Assembly: GCA_009176605.1 (NCBI GenBank)
Contig: SEYY01023095.1
Coordinates: 40,442-104,441, forward strand
DNA: 64,000 nucleotides
Reading direction: 5' to 3'
From: Armadillidium nasatum
Taxonomy: Eukaryota; Arthropoda; Malacostraca; Isopoda; Armadillidiidae
A program made the position numbers and the translations under genes. The notes under the pieces are model-generated. The model made no database searches and was not told where the DNA came from. It saw only the letters and a program-made list of their open reading frames with translations. Positions 24,085 through 46,810 of the stretch are shown piece by piece. Position 1 is the stretch's first letter. Each line of letters starts with the position of its first letter.

Positions 24085-25315
24085 GCTACTGTTCAGGGGC
24101 AGAGCCCCATTCAAGGAGGGGGTGTAAAGTAACGAAAAATAAAACAACCCATAAATCCAACCTAGCGCGAATTACGTAGGTTAGCACAGACGTGGGATTA
24201 AAGCAATGGAGATTAAATTCGGCAGGAAACAAGATGGGAAAGAATTCCATAAAACAGATGTGATTAGAAAGGAGAAGGAACCACAGTGGACAAGCCTGAA
24301 ATTGCCAATGTCCACACAACATTTATGTGCAGACAATGCACCACTTATGCTACGAGGACGCCGTAAAGGTGGAGGCATACAAGTGGACAGTTCCATCGAG
24401 CATTTGCCGCTGTAGTACCTATAGAAAAGAGACAAGGCACCAACGTCACGTCGCAAAGATAAAAGTGTCAAGCGAATTAGAAAGAGCAGAACAATTTATG
24501 AGTTTTTTAGCCTTTGACTAAACCCTATTCCAAAAGACGGGTGAAACCTGATCCATCCCAGATACGAGAGCAGTACTCCATACAAGGGCAGATGAGGCCC
24601 TTTTATATTAGAGTAACTGCGATGAAGAAAAAAATTATTGCAGTCTAAACAGAACTCCCAGCCTCTTTGAGGCCACCCTAGCAACCATTGGGATGTGAGG
24701 TTTACAAAAGATTTTTTTGTTTATGTGAAGGCCAAGAATGTTTATATTGTCAACAGGAGTGACGGGAGAACCATCGAAAGAAATAGGAAAGTTAGGAAGT
24801 GTCTTGAGAGGGAGATTTCAAGAAATCGAGTTTTTAAAGAGTTGAATTTCACAAGGTTGAGAATGTAATCTGAACTGAGATCATTAATGAAAAGTAGGAG
24901 ACGAGACAAAACCACGAGGAACATCATCATTGACAGAAAATAAAGAAGTCGCTCCATCAACAACAGCTGAAATGGAACAATTAGAAAGAAAGACATAAGT
25001 AAGTAAAGAGAAGGAGGAAACACAAAGGAAGGGAACTTAGAAAGCAGTGACGCATGCCACACACATAATGTCAAATGCTTTAGATTTGTCAAGCGCCACC
25101 ATACAAGTTTTCCCATGGTCCCTAAGGGTGGAAGACTATAAATCTGTGAGACAGGAAAGAATATCACCAATTCACCTTGAATGCAGAAAGCCATACCGAT
25201 GATCATAAAGAAGGGAATGAGATTCCAGATGGTTCAAGAAATGAGAGTTGAGAGGGGTTTCAAAGATCTTAGACAGAATACAAGTGAAATCTATATGGCG
25301 ATAGTTAAAAGCAGG
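24085..25315 (-). pseudogene. LINE family B fragment, second copy in tandem
   Basis: This begins with CAGGGGCAGAGCCCCATTCA near 24098, the family B 3' terminus, which identifies the unit boundary with the preceding copy. Minus-strand frames encode LSLRRDVGALSLFYRYYSGK near 24460 and the RT palm region near 24900-25200. Same orientation as the preceding copy; both are dead. Confidence 0.75.
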
Positions 25316-26700
25316 GCTGGGTAGCTGATGAAATTTGTTTCAGCTCCGGCTCCAGCTCCAGCTTAAATATCCCCTATGTTCAAGGACTAAAGTATTATCC
25401 TGAGCTAATGAATTCAAAATATAATAGTTTACTGGTATTCGGACCAAAAATCTACACAAAAGCCTCTTCAGTTGAATGAAAATATTGTAAAAACTTATTA
25501 ACTAACAAGTATAATAGATCCTACGTTTAAGCTGGACTGATGTTCTGAAAAGGAAAACAGTAACAGAAGGGCTTTCATATTTGTGACAGCACAGTTCATT
25601 TTTTTAAATGAAGTTGCAAAAGCTTCTAATAACATTATTGCATTGTCTGAAGATATACTGGTATTAAAATCAGAAAACCCTCCACCAAAAAATAAATAGC
25701 TTTAAGGCTTTCTCAACTCAAAACAAGCCAGATGCAAACCTAATGCAGAAGTACATTAATATTGAAACACAGTTAATATTTCATTCAATTGCTTTTAAAT
25801 TCTACGCTTTTTAAAAAAAACTAATTAAAAAAAGGTTTATAGAATTAATAAAAGCTGAATTATTTGTAAATATTTTTTATTCACAATTTACCTTACTTAA
25901 ATTCTATTTTACTATATAGCTTACACTAATTCCAGAAATTAGGAATGCATCGAAGAAGTATAATTTTACAATGTTAATGGCTATAGTTTTATAATTTAAA
26001 AATTCTTTTGGTTGTCCCCAAATGTGTCTAAAAAAAAAGTTGCTCTTCTTGACAGGTATCTATGAAAATGATTTTAGAAATTGCCATAAAAATTATAAAT
26101 TGCAGAAATTTATAACTTTTTTCATGGATGATATGCCTTAAACAATTATTCATGTTAAGATTTTTTAAGTATTTACTACACGTAGCAGAACAACTAGATT
26201 TTATAAATCTTTAGCCCAATTTCTTTCACAAATAAAGTTATGTTGATTCTTACTTCAAATTTATTTTACAAACATTAAATAATAACATGAAACTTCAATC
26301 AGTTCAACTTCCAATTATCTAATAACGTCTTTGATTTAAAAAGCTTCAGTGTGCTGCAGAGAAGTCGCAAGCAGCAATGACTTCAAAAAATACATAATTG
26401 TTTCCACTTCTCTTACAAATTAATAGGATTAAATAGCCTTGAATTTTCTAGGACTAATAAAGACAAAATACACCTCGATATTATTACAAGATCTTTAAGA
26501 ATGAAATAAAAAATAGATATAGTTAAAACATAAAACAATACAGGACAAAGCTGAAAAACTATGCATATGCATAATCTGAAAGGATTAAAATCATATTTAG
26601 GTCTAAGAATACAAAGTCAAACCTTCCTGTTTAACTAAAGCTCAAAAATTGAAGCACCACTACTAATGTGGAGTATTAAGAAATTTAATCATAAATTGAA
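25316..26700. other. AT-rich intronic sequence with a GCTCC-repeat patch
   Basis: At 25316-25370 there is CAGCTCCGGCTCCAGCTCCA preceded by GGGCTGGGTAGC, a short pseudo-hexamer patch like that at 32260-32420. The rest is AT-rich intron with no recognised feature. Confidence 0.5.
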
Positions 26701-26716
26701 AGGAAAAATATCTTAC

Positions 26717-26836
26717 CTTTGGTTTTTGAATCATTTTTGTGAAGAAAAGTGGCCTAAAAAATAATCTCCTTAAGTCTTCTTTGGGATTGCTCATTACCAT
26801 GAGTTCATTTCTGTAGGAACTAAACAGCTTCTGTAC
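26717..26836 (-). CDS. ATAD2: ATAD2 exon: linker after AAA2
   Basis: A 40-codon phase-0 exon encoding VQKLFSSYRNELMVMSNPKE and then DLRRLFFRPLFFTKMIQKPK. It corresponds to the segment after EEVKCIFR in vertebrates, which ends with an EEDRRKFF-like motif. Acceptor ttaaag, donor gtaaga. A (TA)n array lies 17 nt upstream of the acceptor. Confidence 0.9.
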
Positions 26837-26853
26837 CTTTAAGAAATAAGAGA

Positions 26854-26973
<120 letters not shown>

Positions 26974-27349
26974 TAATAATTTAATGTACAATAACAAATC
27001 AAACAGAGGCATATGTTTAATTTCAATAATGAAAAAAACAAAAATATCAATTAGAATATATGGAACTTTTGTAATAATTTATTTATCCTAAATAAAGTGC
27101 TACAAATTGCTGAATTGCCATATAAAAAATACTGCCAAATATACTATAGTCTTTAAGTAATTTTAAAATGAAAAGAAAACAAGTAACGATAATAATATAT
27201 CAGACAAAGAAAGTGGAGAAAACAGAAAAGAGAAGATTGTTACCAACTCTGAGTATGCTACGAAAAAAAAAGAACATGAAATGTACTCAAAATAAGAGAA
27301 AGTATAAAGCTAGTAATGATAGGCTCAGTATGTAGAAAGAGATGTGGAA

Positions 27350-27925
27350 GAGTGTATCAGAAGATCAACCTTAGGTAAAGCATATTCTATACTACGATGA
27401 ACAACCCCTCTTTAAAAAGTAAGTAATTGTTATGTGAGAAGATTCCCTAAAAAAACCAATTTCATAGAAATTTTCTTGGTGAGAGAAGCAATATAATCCT
27501 TACAAGAAAGATCTTAAAAAAATACCAAGAATATTAAGGATATAAGAATGTTTGAATGAAGTGTTTATAAACAAATTATATGTATATGAAAGATTACATT
27601 CAGTGGATAGATAACGGATTAAAGTGCTTGAACAAATGAATAAAGCCATTTTTACAATCCCAGATAGAAATACAAGAAATTCAAAGTCAGTTGCGGCTTC
27701 AAGAGAGAGAGAGAGAGAGATGGCATTAGCCATTTGTTACGTAAATTCTTTTAAAAAGGAAAAGTCGAAAATAATATTGAAGATTATAATGATTAATGAG
27801 GTAAACGAGAATAAATGATTAAGACAGAAAATCACTAATAAAAAAAAGAAGGGTAAGAGATAAAACAGGTCAATATAACAATTGGTAGACATCAAGGATG
27901 AACAGTGGTCATCTTCAACATCTTT
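27350..27925 (-). pseudogene. LINE family A fragment, strongly decayed
   Basis: The text parallels the RT thumb to C-terminal region of family A (compare GAACAACCCCTCTTTAAAAA with the RPCM region, and GAGAGAAGCAATATAATCCT). It carries a short (GA)n run at 27703-27720. No open frame of note. Confidence 0.55.
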
Positions 27926-28575
27926 TTCTGTCTTTTTTTTTTTTTTGCCAGTGCTCATGGGATGAATCCTTTTTTTTAGGAGGAGGCAACAGAAATACAA
28001 AAAATAAAAGAAAAACCGCCCAAGCCCGAGTCTAACACAAACCTCTCTAGTGAGTGCAGCGGTGGCTTTAAAGAGAAAGATTAAATGCGGTAGGAAAAAC
28101 AGGTGGCAGAGAGTTCCACAGAACAAAAGTGGTTGGAAACGACGCACCACAATGGGCAACCCTGGGGTTAACTATATTTACGCAAAATTCATGAAAGAAT
28201 GGCAACCTTTGTGTTACAAGGGTAACACAATGGTGATGGAATGTGAGAGGTCAATTTACCTCGGCACCTGCCATTGTAGTACCTATAGAAAAGAAATGTG
28301 TATCAATATCACATCAAAGAGTTTAAGAGCCAAGTAAGTTTGAAAGTAGCGGACAGTTTATTAACCTTTTAGCTTTAGACTCAATCACATCCAAAAGAAG
28401 GTTGGAACCAGAGCTACTGCATATGTGAACAGTACTCCATACAAAAGAGGATAAGACCCTTATATAATTGAAGCAACTGTTCAGAAGAAAAAGTTTCCTT
28501 CCATCTGAACAGTATTCCCAGCTTCTTCGAAGCCGTCTTAGTAACCATTGTTATATACGGTTTCCAAGATAGTTT
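27926..28575 (-). pseudogene. LINE family B fragment
   Basis: On the minus strand it matches the family B C-terminus and 3' region seen at 34.5-35.1 kb, including TTTTGTGGAACTCT-like text at about 28100 and the PCMEYCSHIW region near 28430. It is fused at about 28580 to the oppositely oriented family A copy. Confidence 0.65.
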
Positions 28576-28589
28576 ATTGTTTATATTCA

Positions 28590-31160
<2,571 letters not shown>

Positions 31161-31162
31161 AC

Positions 31163-31348
31163 TTCTTCATCCAATTCATTATAAGGAGTTTCTGAAGTAG
31201 CTAATAATAATATAGGAGTTGAGGGTTCAAAATCACTGAGGAGAGATAAAAAGGTGGCTCTAACAGTTTCAGTTACTGTGTTCCACCATTGGTCCAATAA
31301 AGGAATGTAAATAATACTTGGAAGATTCCTTCGTGCTTCATGGAAAAG
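31163..31348 (-). CDS. ATAD2: ATAD2 exon: AAA2-like region continued
   Basis: A 62-codon phase-0 exon encoding LFHEARRNLPSIIYIPLLDQ, WWNTVTETVRATFLSLLSDF and PILLLATSETPYNELDEE. It matches the degenerate Walker B region and the ATSE motif of the vertebrate protein. It follows a 110-nt intron with no TA array, one of three minimal introns. Donor gtaagt. Confidence 0.96.
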
Positions 31349-31458
31349 CTAAATGAATAAAAAAAAAATAGTCATCAAAAATTTCTAATGTTTAAAATAT
31401 TTAATTAAATTAAAAGATGTTCAATTTTTTGACACTGATTTCAATATAGTAAACTTAC

Positions 31459-31961
<503 letters not shown>

Positions 31962-31974
31962 TTTTTATAAAGAA

Positions 31975-32520
31975 CAAATTTTAAAAAAAAATCATATTCT
32001 GAAATTATAATAAGATGTAATTAGGGCAGATGTGTATGACAAATAATTTTAGACATCTTGAATAACTGATATTTCAAGTTACTAAAAACATGAGAAAAAT
32101 TTTATGATTAATTTTTTTACTTTGACTTGATTTTTATAAGTTTTTATATAAGCTATTTTACTTATTTTAATTTAATCTATTTTTTCTTCATATAATATTT
32201 TAACTTAATAACTGTTAAATTGTGGTATTAGCATTTTGAACTATAGTGTAGTCATAGGCATGGCAACAAAGCTGGTAAATTATTTTGAAGGCTCCAACTC
32301 CATTATTAAAAAATAACCAAGGTTTCTATCATTTAAAAATACCAGAATCCATCTCCATCTCTGGTTCCACCATAAAATTGTACAGCTTCATTACAGATTC
32401 AGCTCCGCTATTTTAAAACTGGATAACACTTAAATCTGGTTCAGACCGTTTTCCCTGATTATTACCCGGGGATGGGGCTGGGACTGGAGCTTGGGCTGAC
32501 CGGGGCCCCCGGTCAGTCCA
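31975..32520. other. AT-rich sequence with pseudo-hexamer patch
   Basis: 32260-32420 has repeated CTCCAACTCC / CAGCTCCGCT-like phrases, and 32440-32520 repeats the GC-rich end of the 1708-2341 element (GTTTTCCCTGATTATTACCC). No gene seen. Confidence 0.45.
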
Positions 32521-33528
32521 TAGTTGTAAGGAAGGTTGTGTCCAGTAGAGAGATGGGGGAACTGAATTTTTGAGACATTCTAAACAACCTTATTTTCTCT
32601 GCCCCAGATTGAAATAAGAGAAAGCAAACAAGGATGCAAGCTAAAAAGCACAAATTTTGAGAACCACAGGAGGGATACCATCAGTACGACTTTAGTGTAA
32701 AGCTGAGAGAGCAGAAATGGACCTCTTTAAAAGAAATTACAACTGAAGACATAAATGAGTTGGGGGTGGGTGGAAGGGATGAATGATTAGGTATAGGTCC
32801 GAAATCAGCTAAAGTTAAATCAGTGGCAAAAGTGTGAGCACAGAGTTCAGTTTATGAAGGTAAAACGGCAATTACGCTGAAAGAAAATACTAGTGGATGG
32901 AAAGAGGAAGAGGCAAAATTTGAGTTGATACTTTTTGCAAACTGCCTGAAAGAGAGGAAGAGAAGTCAAAAAAATTGCATTTTGTATTGAGAAATTAGTT
33001 TTTAATATTACCTAGAAAAAGAACAAATTTTGAACGATTTCGGAATGAAATATAAATTGTACGATTTTCTGAAGTTTGAAAACAACGGTATTTCCTGAAG
33101 GAAGCATCCCTGTTGGTAAATATCACGAGAATAAGCAGAGTTAGACCAAGATTCGTAAGCAGAGTTAGATCAAGGTTTGTCAAGGTTTAGTAGAATGGAA
33201 AGATTATAGAATATAGTCTTCATGCCACATTGAATCACCTCGGTAACACGCTCTGCACAAGCGTAGGGACCCCTCTCACGGAAAATCGAAGAATGACAGA
33301 AAGTCTGGTCAGCTTTGGCACCGAAATGTCAAACGTTTCCTCGAAATACGCAGGAGAAAGACTAGAAAAAAGAGAAGAGGATACAGAGATAAGAAAGCGA
33401 TCGAAAGAACCAAGAGGACGATAGAGTTTGACAGTATAAGGAAAAGGATCAGAAGTTTAAAAAAAAAGGTTTAGTAAGTTGGGTTCATCTCCAAAACGAT
33501 CAGGGATACTAGTAGGGAGCTGCACCCA
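32521..33528 (-). pseudogene. LINE family A fragment with internal deletions
   Basis: Matches in order the RT thumb (near 32540), the region upstream of RT (KIVISSKD equivalent near 32740), the linker (near 33000) and the endonuclease C-terminal end (GSSD region near 33440). The RT palm is missing. Dead. Confidence 0.75.
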
Positions 33529-33529
33529 C

Positions 33530-34150
33530 TTCCTGCTTCCTCTTTTGTACTAGAGTTGCTTCTCATCTTCATCTTTCCGATTCTATTCTTGCTGATCTTT
33601 ATGGGATACCCGGTGGGGTCGCCTCAACCTTGTGAAATTCAACTCTTTAAAAACTCAACTTCTTCACATCTCCCTCTCAAAAACACCTCCCAACTTTCTT
33701 ATATCCTTTGATGGTTCTGCCATCTCACCTGTAAACAAAATTTACATTCTTGGTCTAAACATAATAAAATTTCAAACTTGCTTGACCCTCTGTCTTTGCG
33801 ATGTGACATTGGTGCACTATCACTTTTCTATAGGTACTACAATGGCAGGTGCTTGAGGGAATTAACCTCTTGCATTCCACTACTATAGTAATGCTCTTGC
33901 AGCACAAGATGTGCCATGCTTTCAATTGCATTTTGTGTGAATATGGTAAACTCCAGTCTTGTCCATTGTGGTGTCTCCTTTCCAGTCATTTCTTTTCTGT
34001 GAAACTCTCTGACATCATCTACTTTTCCTGCTGCATTTAATCTTTCTCTTTAAGGCCTTCATCCGCGCTCACCTGAGAGATTTGTGTTAGGTTGGGACTT
34101 GGGTTAAGTTTCTTTCATTTTATATTTCTGCCTTCTACTAAAGTTTTTTT
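33530..34150 (+). pseudogene. LINE family B fragment
   Basis: Plus strand carries KFNSLKTQLLHISLSKTPPN (the SKTQ motif after the RT palm), the SLCDVTLVHYHFSIGTTMAG equivalent of SLRRDVGALSLFYRYYxGxC, and a 3' region ending near a run of 19 T. Stops and shifts present. Confidence 0.72.
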
Positions 34151-34423
34151 TTTTTTTTTTTAAATAACAACTTAAGAGCTTCAAATTTAAAGTACTAGAA
34201 ATTTGCAAGTCTATTCATGTTTTCACATATGAAAATTTTTAAATTCAATGTTCTGAGATATTATTTTACTATATATTTACAAATATTTAGTATTTACAAA
34301 TTTGAATAAGGAATAAAGACAATTATTCTTCCCTGTTATAAAATTCTTATATTTTTTACAATAATGGAAATGTTTAAAATATTCCTTTTTCAATTTCATA
34401 AAAAAATTGTTAATTGTTTCATA

Positions 34424-37930
<3,507 letters not shown>

Positions 37931-37935
<5 letters not shown>

Positions 37936-38010
37936 CTCTCTCTCTCACACACACACACACGCACGCACGCACGCACGCACACACGTACACGCACGCACGC
38001 ACACACACTC
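37931..38010. repeat. (CT)n-(CA)n-(CGCA)n compound microsatellite
   Basis: A pure CT tract passes into CA and CGCA repeats immediately after the mariner right end. Confidence 0.96.
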
Positions 38011-38019
38011 ATAATCCAA

Positions 38020-38699
<680 letters not shown>

Positions 38700-38904
38700 G
38701 TTCAATGATAACGTTGCATCAATTTCAGTGGGTTACTTGGTACAAATGACTGAACTTCAGTAAAGTGGAGAGTTTGTTATCTGCTTTGAAATATAAAGAA
38801 CATAATTGGCTGATTTATGGAGATCTAAAGGTATATTGATTTCAAAATAAATATTTATAATCGTTTAATTCGATTTTCAAGATAATACACGTTTCCTTTT
38901 TTAT

Positions 38905-39545
38905 ATACAGGATGTGTCTTCAAGGTGGCTACACCAAATGCCACTGCTTCCTATGTCTGTGGGATAACAGAGCAAACAAACAGCACCCTGTACAATGAGT
39001 GGCCAGTAAGATCACGTTTAAAACCTGGTTCCCACAACGTTGTGTGCAACATTCTAGTGGATAGTTGGATGGTTCAACTTCAATTGGTGCATATCAAGCT
39101 CGTAATTGTGAAAAAAAATTTCAAAGCACTGAATTTCAAAGCATTTGCTTTCCTGAGGAAAAAATTTCCTCATGTAAGCGAGGCAAAGTGAGAACAGGTG
39201 TTTTTGATGGACTTATGAAAGATCAGACATTCAACAAAAGTATGGAAGAAAATGAAAGAGCTGCCTCTCTCTCATTTAAATCAATTGTGAAGAACTTTCT
39301 GGGCAATCACCAAAGTTCAGATTATAAACATATTGTGGAAGAGCTCTTGCAGAGCTTCCAGGCTCATGATGCGTGGTGACTTTGGTGAGGAACAAGGAGA
39401 ATGGTTCCATTAAGATATTTGTGTAATGAAAGAGAAGTACCAAGTAAATGGGATGTGAGCATGCTTGCGGACTACTGCTAGTGCCTCAAGAGACATTCCA
39501 GAAGCGAAACATACACAAAAATCCTTGAGAAAACCATTTATTTCG
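38905..39545 (+). pseudogene. Fragment of a widespread arthropod protein of unknown function
   Basis: Two frames, shifted near 39040, encode GGYTKCHCFLCLWDNRA, RSRLKPGSHNVVCNILVD, KVRTGVFDGLMKDQTFNKSM and SFKSIVKNFLGNHQSSDYKH, and a third gives WDVSMLADYCCLK-like text near 39450. I recognise this as a repeatedly occurring arthropod family without known function, probably linked to a mobile element. Internal stops show decay. It is not part of the host gene and lies on the opposite strand. Confidence 0.6.
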
Positions 39546-39900
39546 CAGTAACTGTTCCCCTTTGTTTTCTTGTTCTTTATTTTTACATTGATTGTGACTA
39601 TCCATATATTTTTATATGTATCTTGTATATATCTGGATAAGGACTAATATTTAGTATTAAAAATTTTTTGAATTGTAAAATCAATTCCTTTCATAATTAT
39701 TACTCCTAAAAATTTAAATAGCACAAAAAACTTAACCTGATAAAAGAAAAATGAGGTACATTTTTGAATTCCACATGCAAAAAACATTAGAACCATTGTT
39801 CTAAAATGAACTCCTAAAATGTTGCACACCAGTGTTATCAATTCATTCACTCTCTATATCATATTTTAAGTTTCATTTAAAAATTATGAATAATGACTTA
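39546..39900. other. AT-rich intronic sequence
   Basis: Intron next to the exon at 39902-40115; nothing recognised. Confidence 0.6.
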
Positions 39901-39901
39901 C

Positions 39902-40115
39902 ATGAATCTTGGAAACATCTAAAAGTAATTTATCTTTGGATAAATAAATTTGAGGATATTTTAAAACGAAGAGCAATAAGCGTGGCTTCCGCACAGAGAG
40001 CTTTTAAATCTGCACCACAATATCCAACAGTCTGCTCTGATAGAAAGTGAAGCAGACGCTTACTCGGCCTAGGAGACCAATTGTGCGTGTGGATGTTCAA
40101 AATCTGGCTTCTTGC
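39902..40115 (-). CDS. ATAD2: ATAD2 exon: AAA1 lid, with +1 frameshift
   Basis: The coding strand reads ARSQILNIHTHNWSPRPSKR and then VGYCGADLKALCAEATLIAL, matching the family's HILQIHTRDW and VGYCGADIKALCTEA segments. After ALRFK one surplus base in a four-T run (plus strand 39959-39962) shifts the frame. Dropping one gives YPQIYLSKDKLLLDVSKIH, which runs in phase into the donor gtaagt and on to the next exon. The exon has no long open frame of its own because of the shift. The acceptor is ttatag, and a (TA)n array begins 28 nt upstream. Confidence 0.92.
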
Positions 40116-40138
40116 CTATAAACAATAAAAATAAAATC

Positions 40139-40266
<128 letters not shown>

Positions 40267-40299
40267 CTTTTTTCACCCTCTGACTTATTACACCATTTG

Positions 40300-40880
40300 C
40301 TACGATGGCCTTGAAGAAACTTAAAAGTTCTTGTTTAGATTATGGTAATTTATTTTCTTCTGAACAATTACTCCAATTATTTAAACATCTTATAAATGCA
40401 TAATGTTCCAACATTTCGGGGGGAAGGGAGGCTCCAATTCAGTGGATAGGCTAAAAGACTAACAAAGTCAACTATTTCAAACATTTTTGACTCTTCATCT
40501 CTGGAACGTGACATCGGTGCACTCTCTCTTTCTTATAGGTACTACAATAGTAGGTGCTGGGGAAAATTGACCTCTCACATTCCACAACCATTGTGACACC
40601 CTCAAACTATAAGGGGTGCGTTGCTTTCCCAAGAATTTTGAGTGAATATTGGGAACTCCAGGCTTGCTCACTGTGATGCCTACTTTCCAGCCACCTCCAT
40701 TTTATGGAATTCCCAACCATTGTTTTTCATATTGCATTTAATCTTCATCTCTTCAAGGTCTCCATTTGCACTCACATGAGAGATCTGTATTAGCCTTGGG
40801 CTTGGGTGGTTTTTCTTTCATTTTATGTTTTTGCCTCTTCCTACCCATGAGTGGTGAAAATCTTTATAAAAAACAACCCA
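40300..40880 (+). pseudogene. LINE family B fragment, C-terminal and 3' region
   Basis: Degenerate plus-strand match to SLRRDVGALSLFYRYYxGxC (near 40490-40560) and to the 3' UTR ending CCCATGAGTGGTGAAAATCT (40845), the family B terminus. Here the 3' end is not followed by TA. Confidence 0.7.
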
Positions 40881-40884
40881 CTTC

Positions 40885-43031
<2,147 letters not shown>

Positions 43032-43041
43032 TTTAAATTAC

Positions 43042-43290
43042 CTTGACTGATGGTAAAGGAAAATGAAATTCCCGATCAAAACGACCAGGTCTTCTTAAGG
43101 CAGGATCTATTGCGTCAATTCTATTAGTAGCACCTATCACAACAACCTCTCCTCTTGAATCAAGGCCATCCATTAAAGCTAGAAGAGTTGAAACGATACT
43201 AGAGTGGATTTGATCTTGACGTGATGATCTAACTGGAGCTAATCCATCTATTTCATCAAAGAAGATGATGGACGGTCTCATTTGGTAAGC
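43042..43290 (-). CDS. ATAD2: ATAD2 exon: Walker B, sensor 1 and arginine finger of AAA1
   Basis: This 83-codon phase-0 exon encodes [19 protein letters not shown] (Walker B with the DE pair), [28 protein letters not shown] (sensor 1) and [11 protein letters not shown] (arginine finger region). Residues are almost identical to vertebrate ATAD2, so the ATPase core is under strong constraint. The donor is gtaatt, and a (TA)n array ends 18 nt downstream of it. Confidence 0.98.
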
Positions 43291-43401
43291 CTAAAAGAGT
43301 ATTTTCTTTTAATAAAAATTTAAAAACAATACTAGCATTGAATATATTGGTATTACTAACCTTGCCCTATCTCTATACAAATATATAACATGAATATTTA
43401 C

Positions 43402-43551
43402 CTGATCAAAGAGTAATCTTAATTGTCTCTCAGATTCTCCAACCCATTTACTCAGACAGTCTGCACCTTTCCGCATAAAGAATGCTAACTTTTTTATCTT
43501 TCTTACTGCATTCTGACGCTAAAGCCCTAGCAACCAATGTTTTCCCAGTAC
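43402..43551 (-). CDS. ATAD2: ATAD2 exon: Walker A and downstream, with +1 frameshift
   Basis: The exon starts [20 protein letters not shown], the Walker A lysine and following helix. After DKK the frame is lost. The run of six T on the plus strand (43490-43495, six A in the coding strand) has one base too many: with five A the remainder reads on as [20 protein letters not shown] and exits in the correct phase at the gtaaat donor. As given, the frame meets a stop in this exon. The acceptor is ttaacag immediately beside a (TA)n array. The intron to the next exon is 111 nt. A sequencing or assembly indel is more likely than a real null allele, because all the flanking exons are intact. Confidence 0.93.
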
Positions 43552-43554
43552 CTG

Positions 43555-43688
<134 letters not shown>

Positions 43689-43766
43689 GAACTAGTGATT
43701 TATTTCTAGGAAATCTTATTCTTATGATGAAAATTAATTCATATTTTTTATTGGCCTAATTTATTC

Positions 43767-44660
<894 letters not shown>

Positions 44661-44954
44661 AATATATTATTTTAATACTTTAATAATTGTAATATGTACC
44701 TTATATATTTGAATGAGATATTTAATTTCCTGTCCTTTTGAATAAAATAATAAGTTTTATCATATATTTCTTCATTTTCACAAAGAGAAAATAATTTTTT
44801 TTAATTGATATCCTGGCTAAATCATTTAACCTTTCACTACTCATTTTATTTCGCAAGTATGATTTGGTCCATTTTAAACATTAGAATGATCTTTCTGCAC
44901 TACTGGATGTTACGGATAGAGTTGCCATCAAGGTTCCCAACTGGAACGCTTGAT

Positions 44955-46395
44955 CAAACGTATTACATAGATCAAGTTCTTCTATTTTTTTTAAGTATTA
45001 TATTCTTGGTTTACCTTAAGTTCATCACTGTTCCAAAGAACCTTTAATTCATTGCTCAATTTTTCTCTTTCGAATATTGGATAACTTTCCAGTAATGTAT
45101 TGAAAAAATCAGTTGGAAATTGATTCCTATAATTAGCAAATTTTTCTTTATCAATAAGAGCAAAGAAATTTAATTTGGCAACATCAGAAAACCTGTTTTC
45201 TAATTTAACAATTACATGATCTAAAATATTAAAGAACAAAGCTTTCCATTCACTTCTGTTGTTAGATCCTCTTATTTTTTGGATGGACACACATTTTAAC
45301 AGCTTCTCTGTAAACATTTTCAAAGGCTTCTTCTGATCTTATGTGTGATAATTTGAGGGTCACTTCCTTTACGTTTTTATTGGTTGTAGATATATTTACA
45401 GATTTTGTATGAAGAATACCAAATAAAAATTCACATATATCAAAAACACGAATATATATGCAGAGTAAGAAAATAAAAGAGAATTCTACAAGAGTGTATT
45501 TTAAACCCTTTGCCAGTACAATTGCATCATAATCATTATGCCATTCTTCGAGAATGGTATTGAAAACTTCAATTAGCATTTCATAGGATTCTTTAATGAC
45601 ACTAACAGCGCGTTCTTTAAAATTCCAACGAAGTATCTGAAGGTGCAATTGGCTTTTTAAAATTCTCTTTTCCTTATGATTTTGATATGTTTCTTGCAGT
45701 AACGCCATTCGTTTGGGAGACTTGCTAAAAAAAAAAAGATTGAAAAACAAAACAATTTAGATTAGCAAAAAAGCGCTTTACTTCAGGTAGTTTTGTCCCA
45801 TTTAATAAAATCAAATGCAGTCTGTGAGCATAACAATGAGTGAAAAAGGCCAATGGATACTTTGCTTTTATTATTTTAACTCCTGAAATACAACTAAGGC
45901 TCCATCGTAGGTCTAGCCAACTAATTCTGATGAGGCACTTTTAAAACAGTCAAGAATCTCAATTACCGTATTTGTTATAAATTGTGCTCCTCTATTTTCT
46001 GATTTTGGAAAAAAAAATAACGAATCTTACTTGTATATTGCAATTTTGGTCTACATAACAAATAATTACAGAAAGGTGTTCTGGTACTGATATGTCCATT
46101 GTTTCATCCACTTGAATGGAAATGAATTTTTTCTCTAATGCGGTAATCTATACCTTTACTGGTAAAATGGTGAAGTTCCTTGAAAAGATTTTGAGTGAAG
46201 AACAAATTCTTTAAATCGACTATCGTATTTCTGCAATGTAGTTGCCTTTATTCTAAGAAGACAAACTTTTATCATGCCCTCTGAAAGGTAGCTCTTGCTT
46301 AGCAAGTAAAATAACTGAATCAATTAGTCTCTTTATTATTTGCCGATTTTCAGAGACTTCTTCATTGTTTCTTAAACTAAAATTACCCCGTTATT
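44955..46395 (-). pseudogene. hAT-type / DUF4371 transposase-like remnant
   Basis: Minus-strand frames show ENRQIIKRLIDSVILLAKQE and LPFRGHDKS (about 46270-46370), EKKFISIQVDETMDISVPEH and LSVIICYVDQNCNIQ (about 46010-46130), then FFTHCYAHRLHLILLNGTKL (about 45800-45870). The C-terminal part lies at 45.0-45.7 kb. This is the ZMYM1-like/DUF4371 arrangement of hAT-family transposases. Frameshifts and stops break it at several points; no ends were identified. Confidence 0.78.
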
Positions 46396-46492
46396 ACTTT
46401 TTAATAATTTGAAGAAAAAAAAATGTTAGAAAACTAGATGAAACTCTGAAAACTCTAAAATTAAAAGAGTAGTGGATATGAAAATTCATTCA

Positions 46493-46613
<121 letters not shown>

Positions 46614-46810
46614 ACACACACACACACAGAAAATTTCTGCATGCCAGGATTCGTAACCATTGACAGCAGCGTCACTGTTAGACAATGTATAGAAGGCTCT
46701 ATTACCGAACTATGTCGCCTCTGTATGGTACTGGAGCAATTGAAGATGGAAAGTCTGGCAAGTTAACTGGGGTCCATTTTCGATAGCTCTTTGTTTGGAA
46801 GGAACCACAA

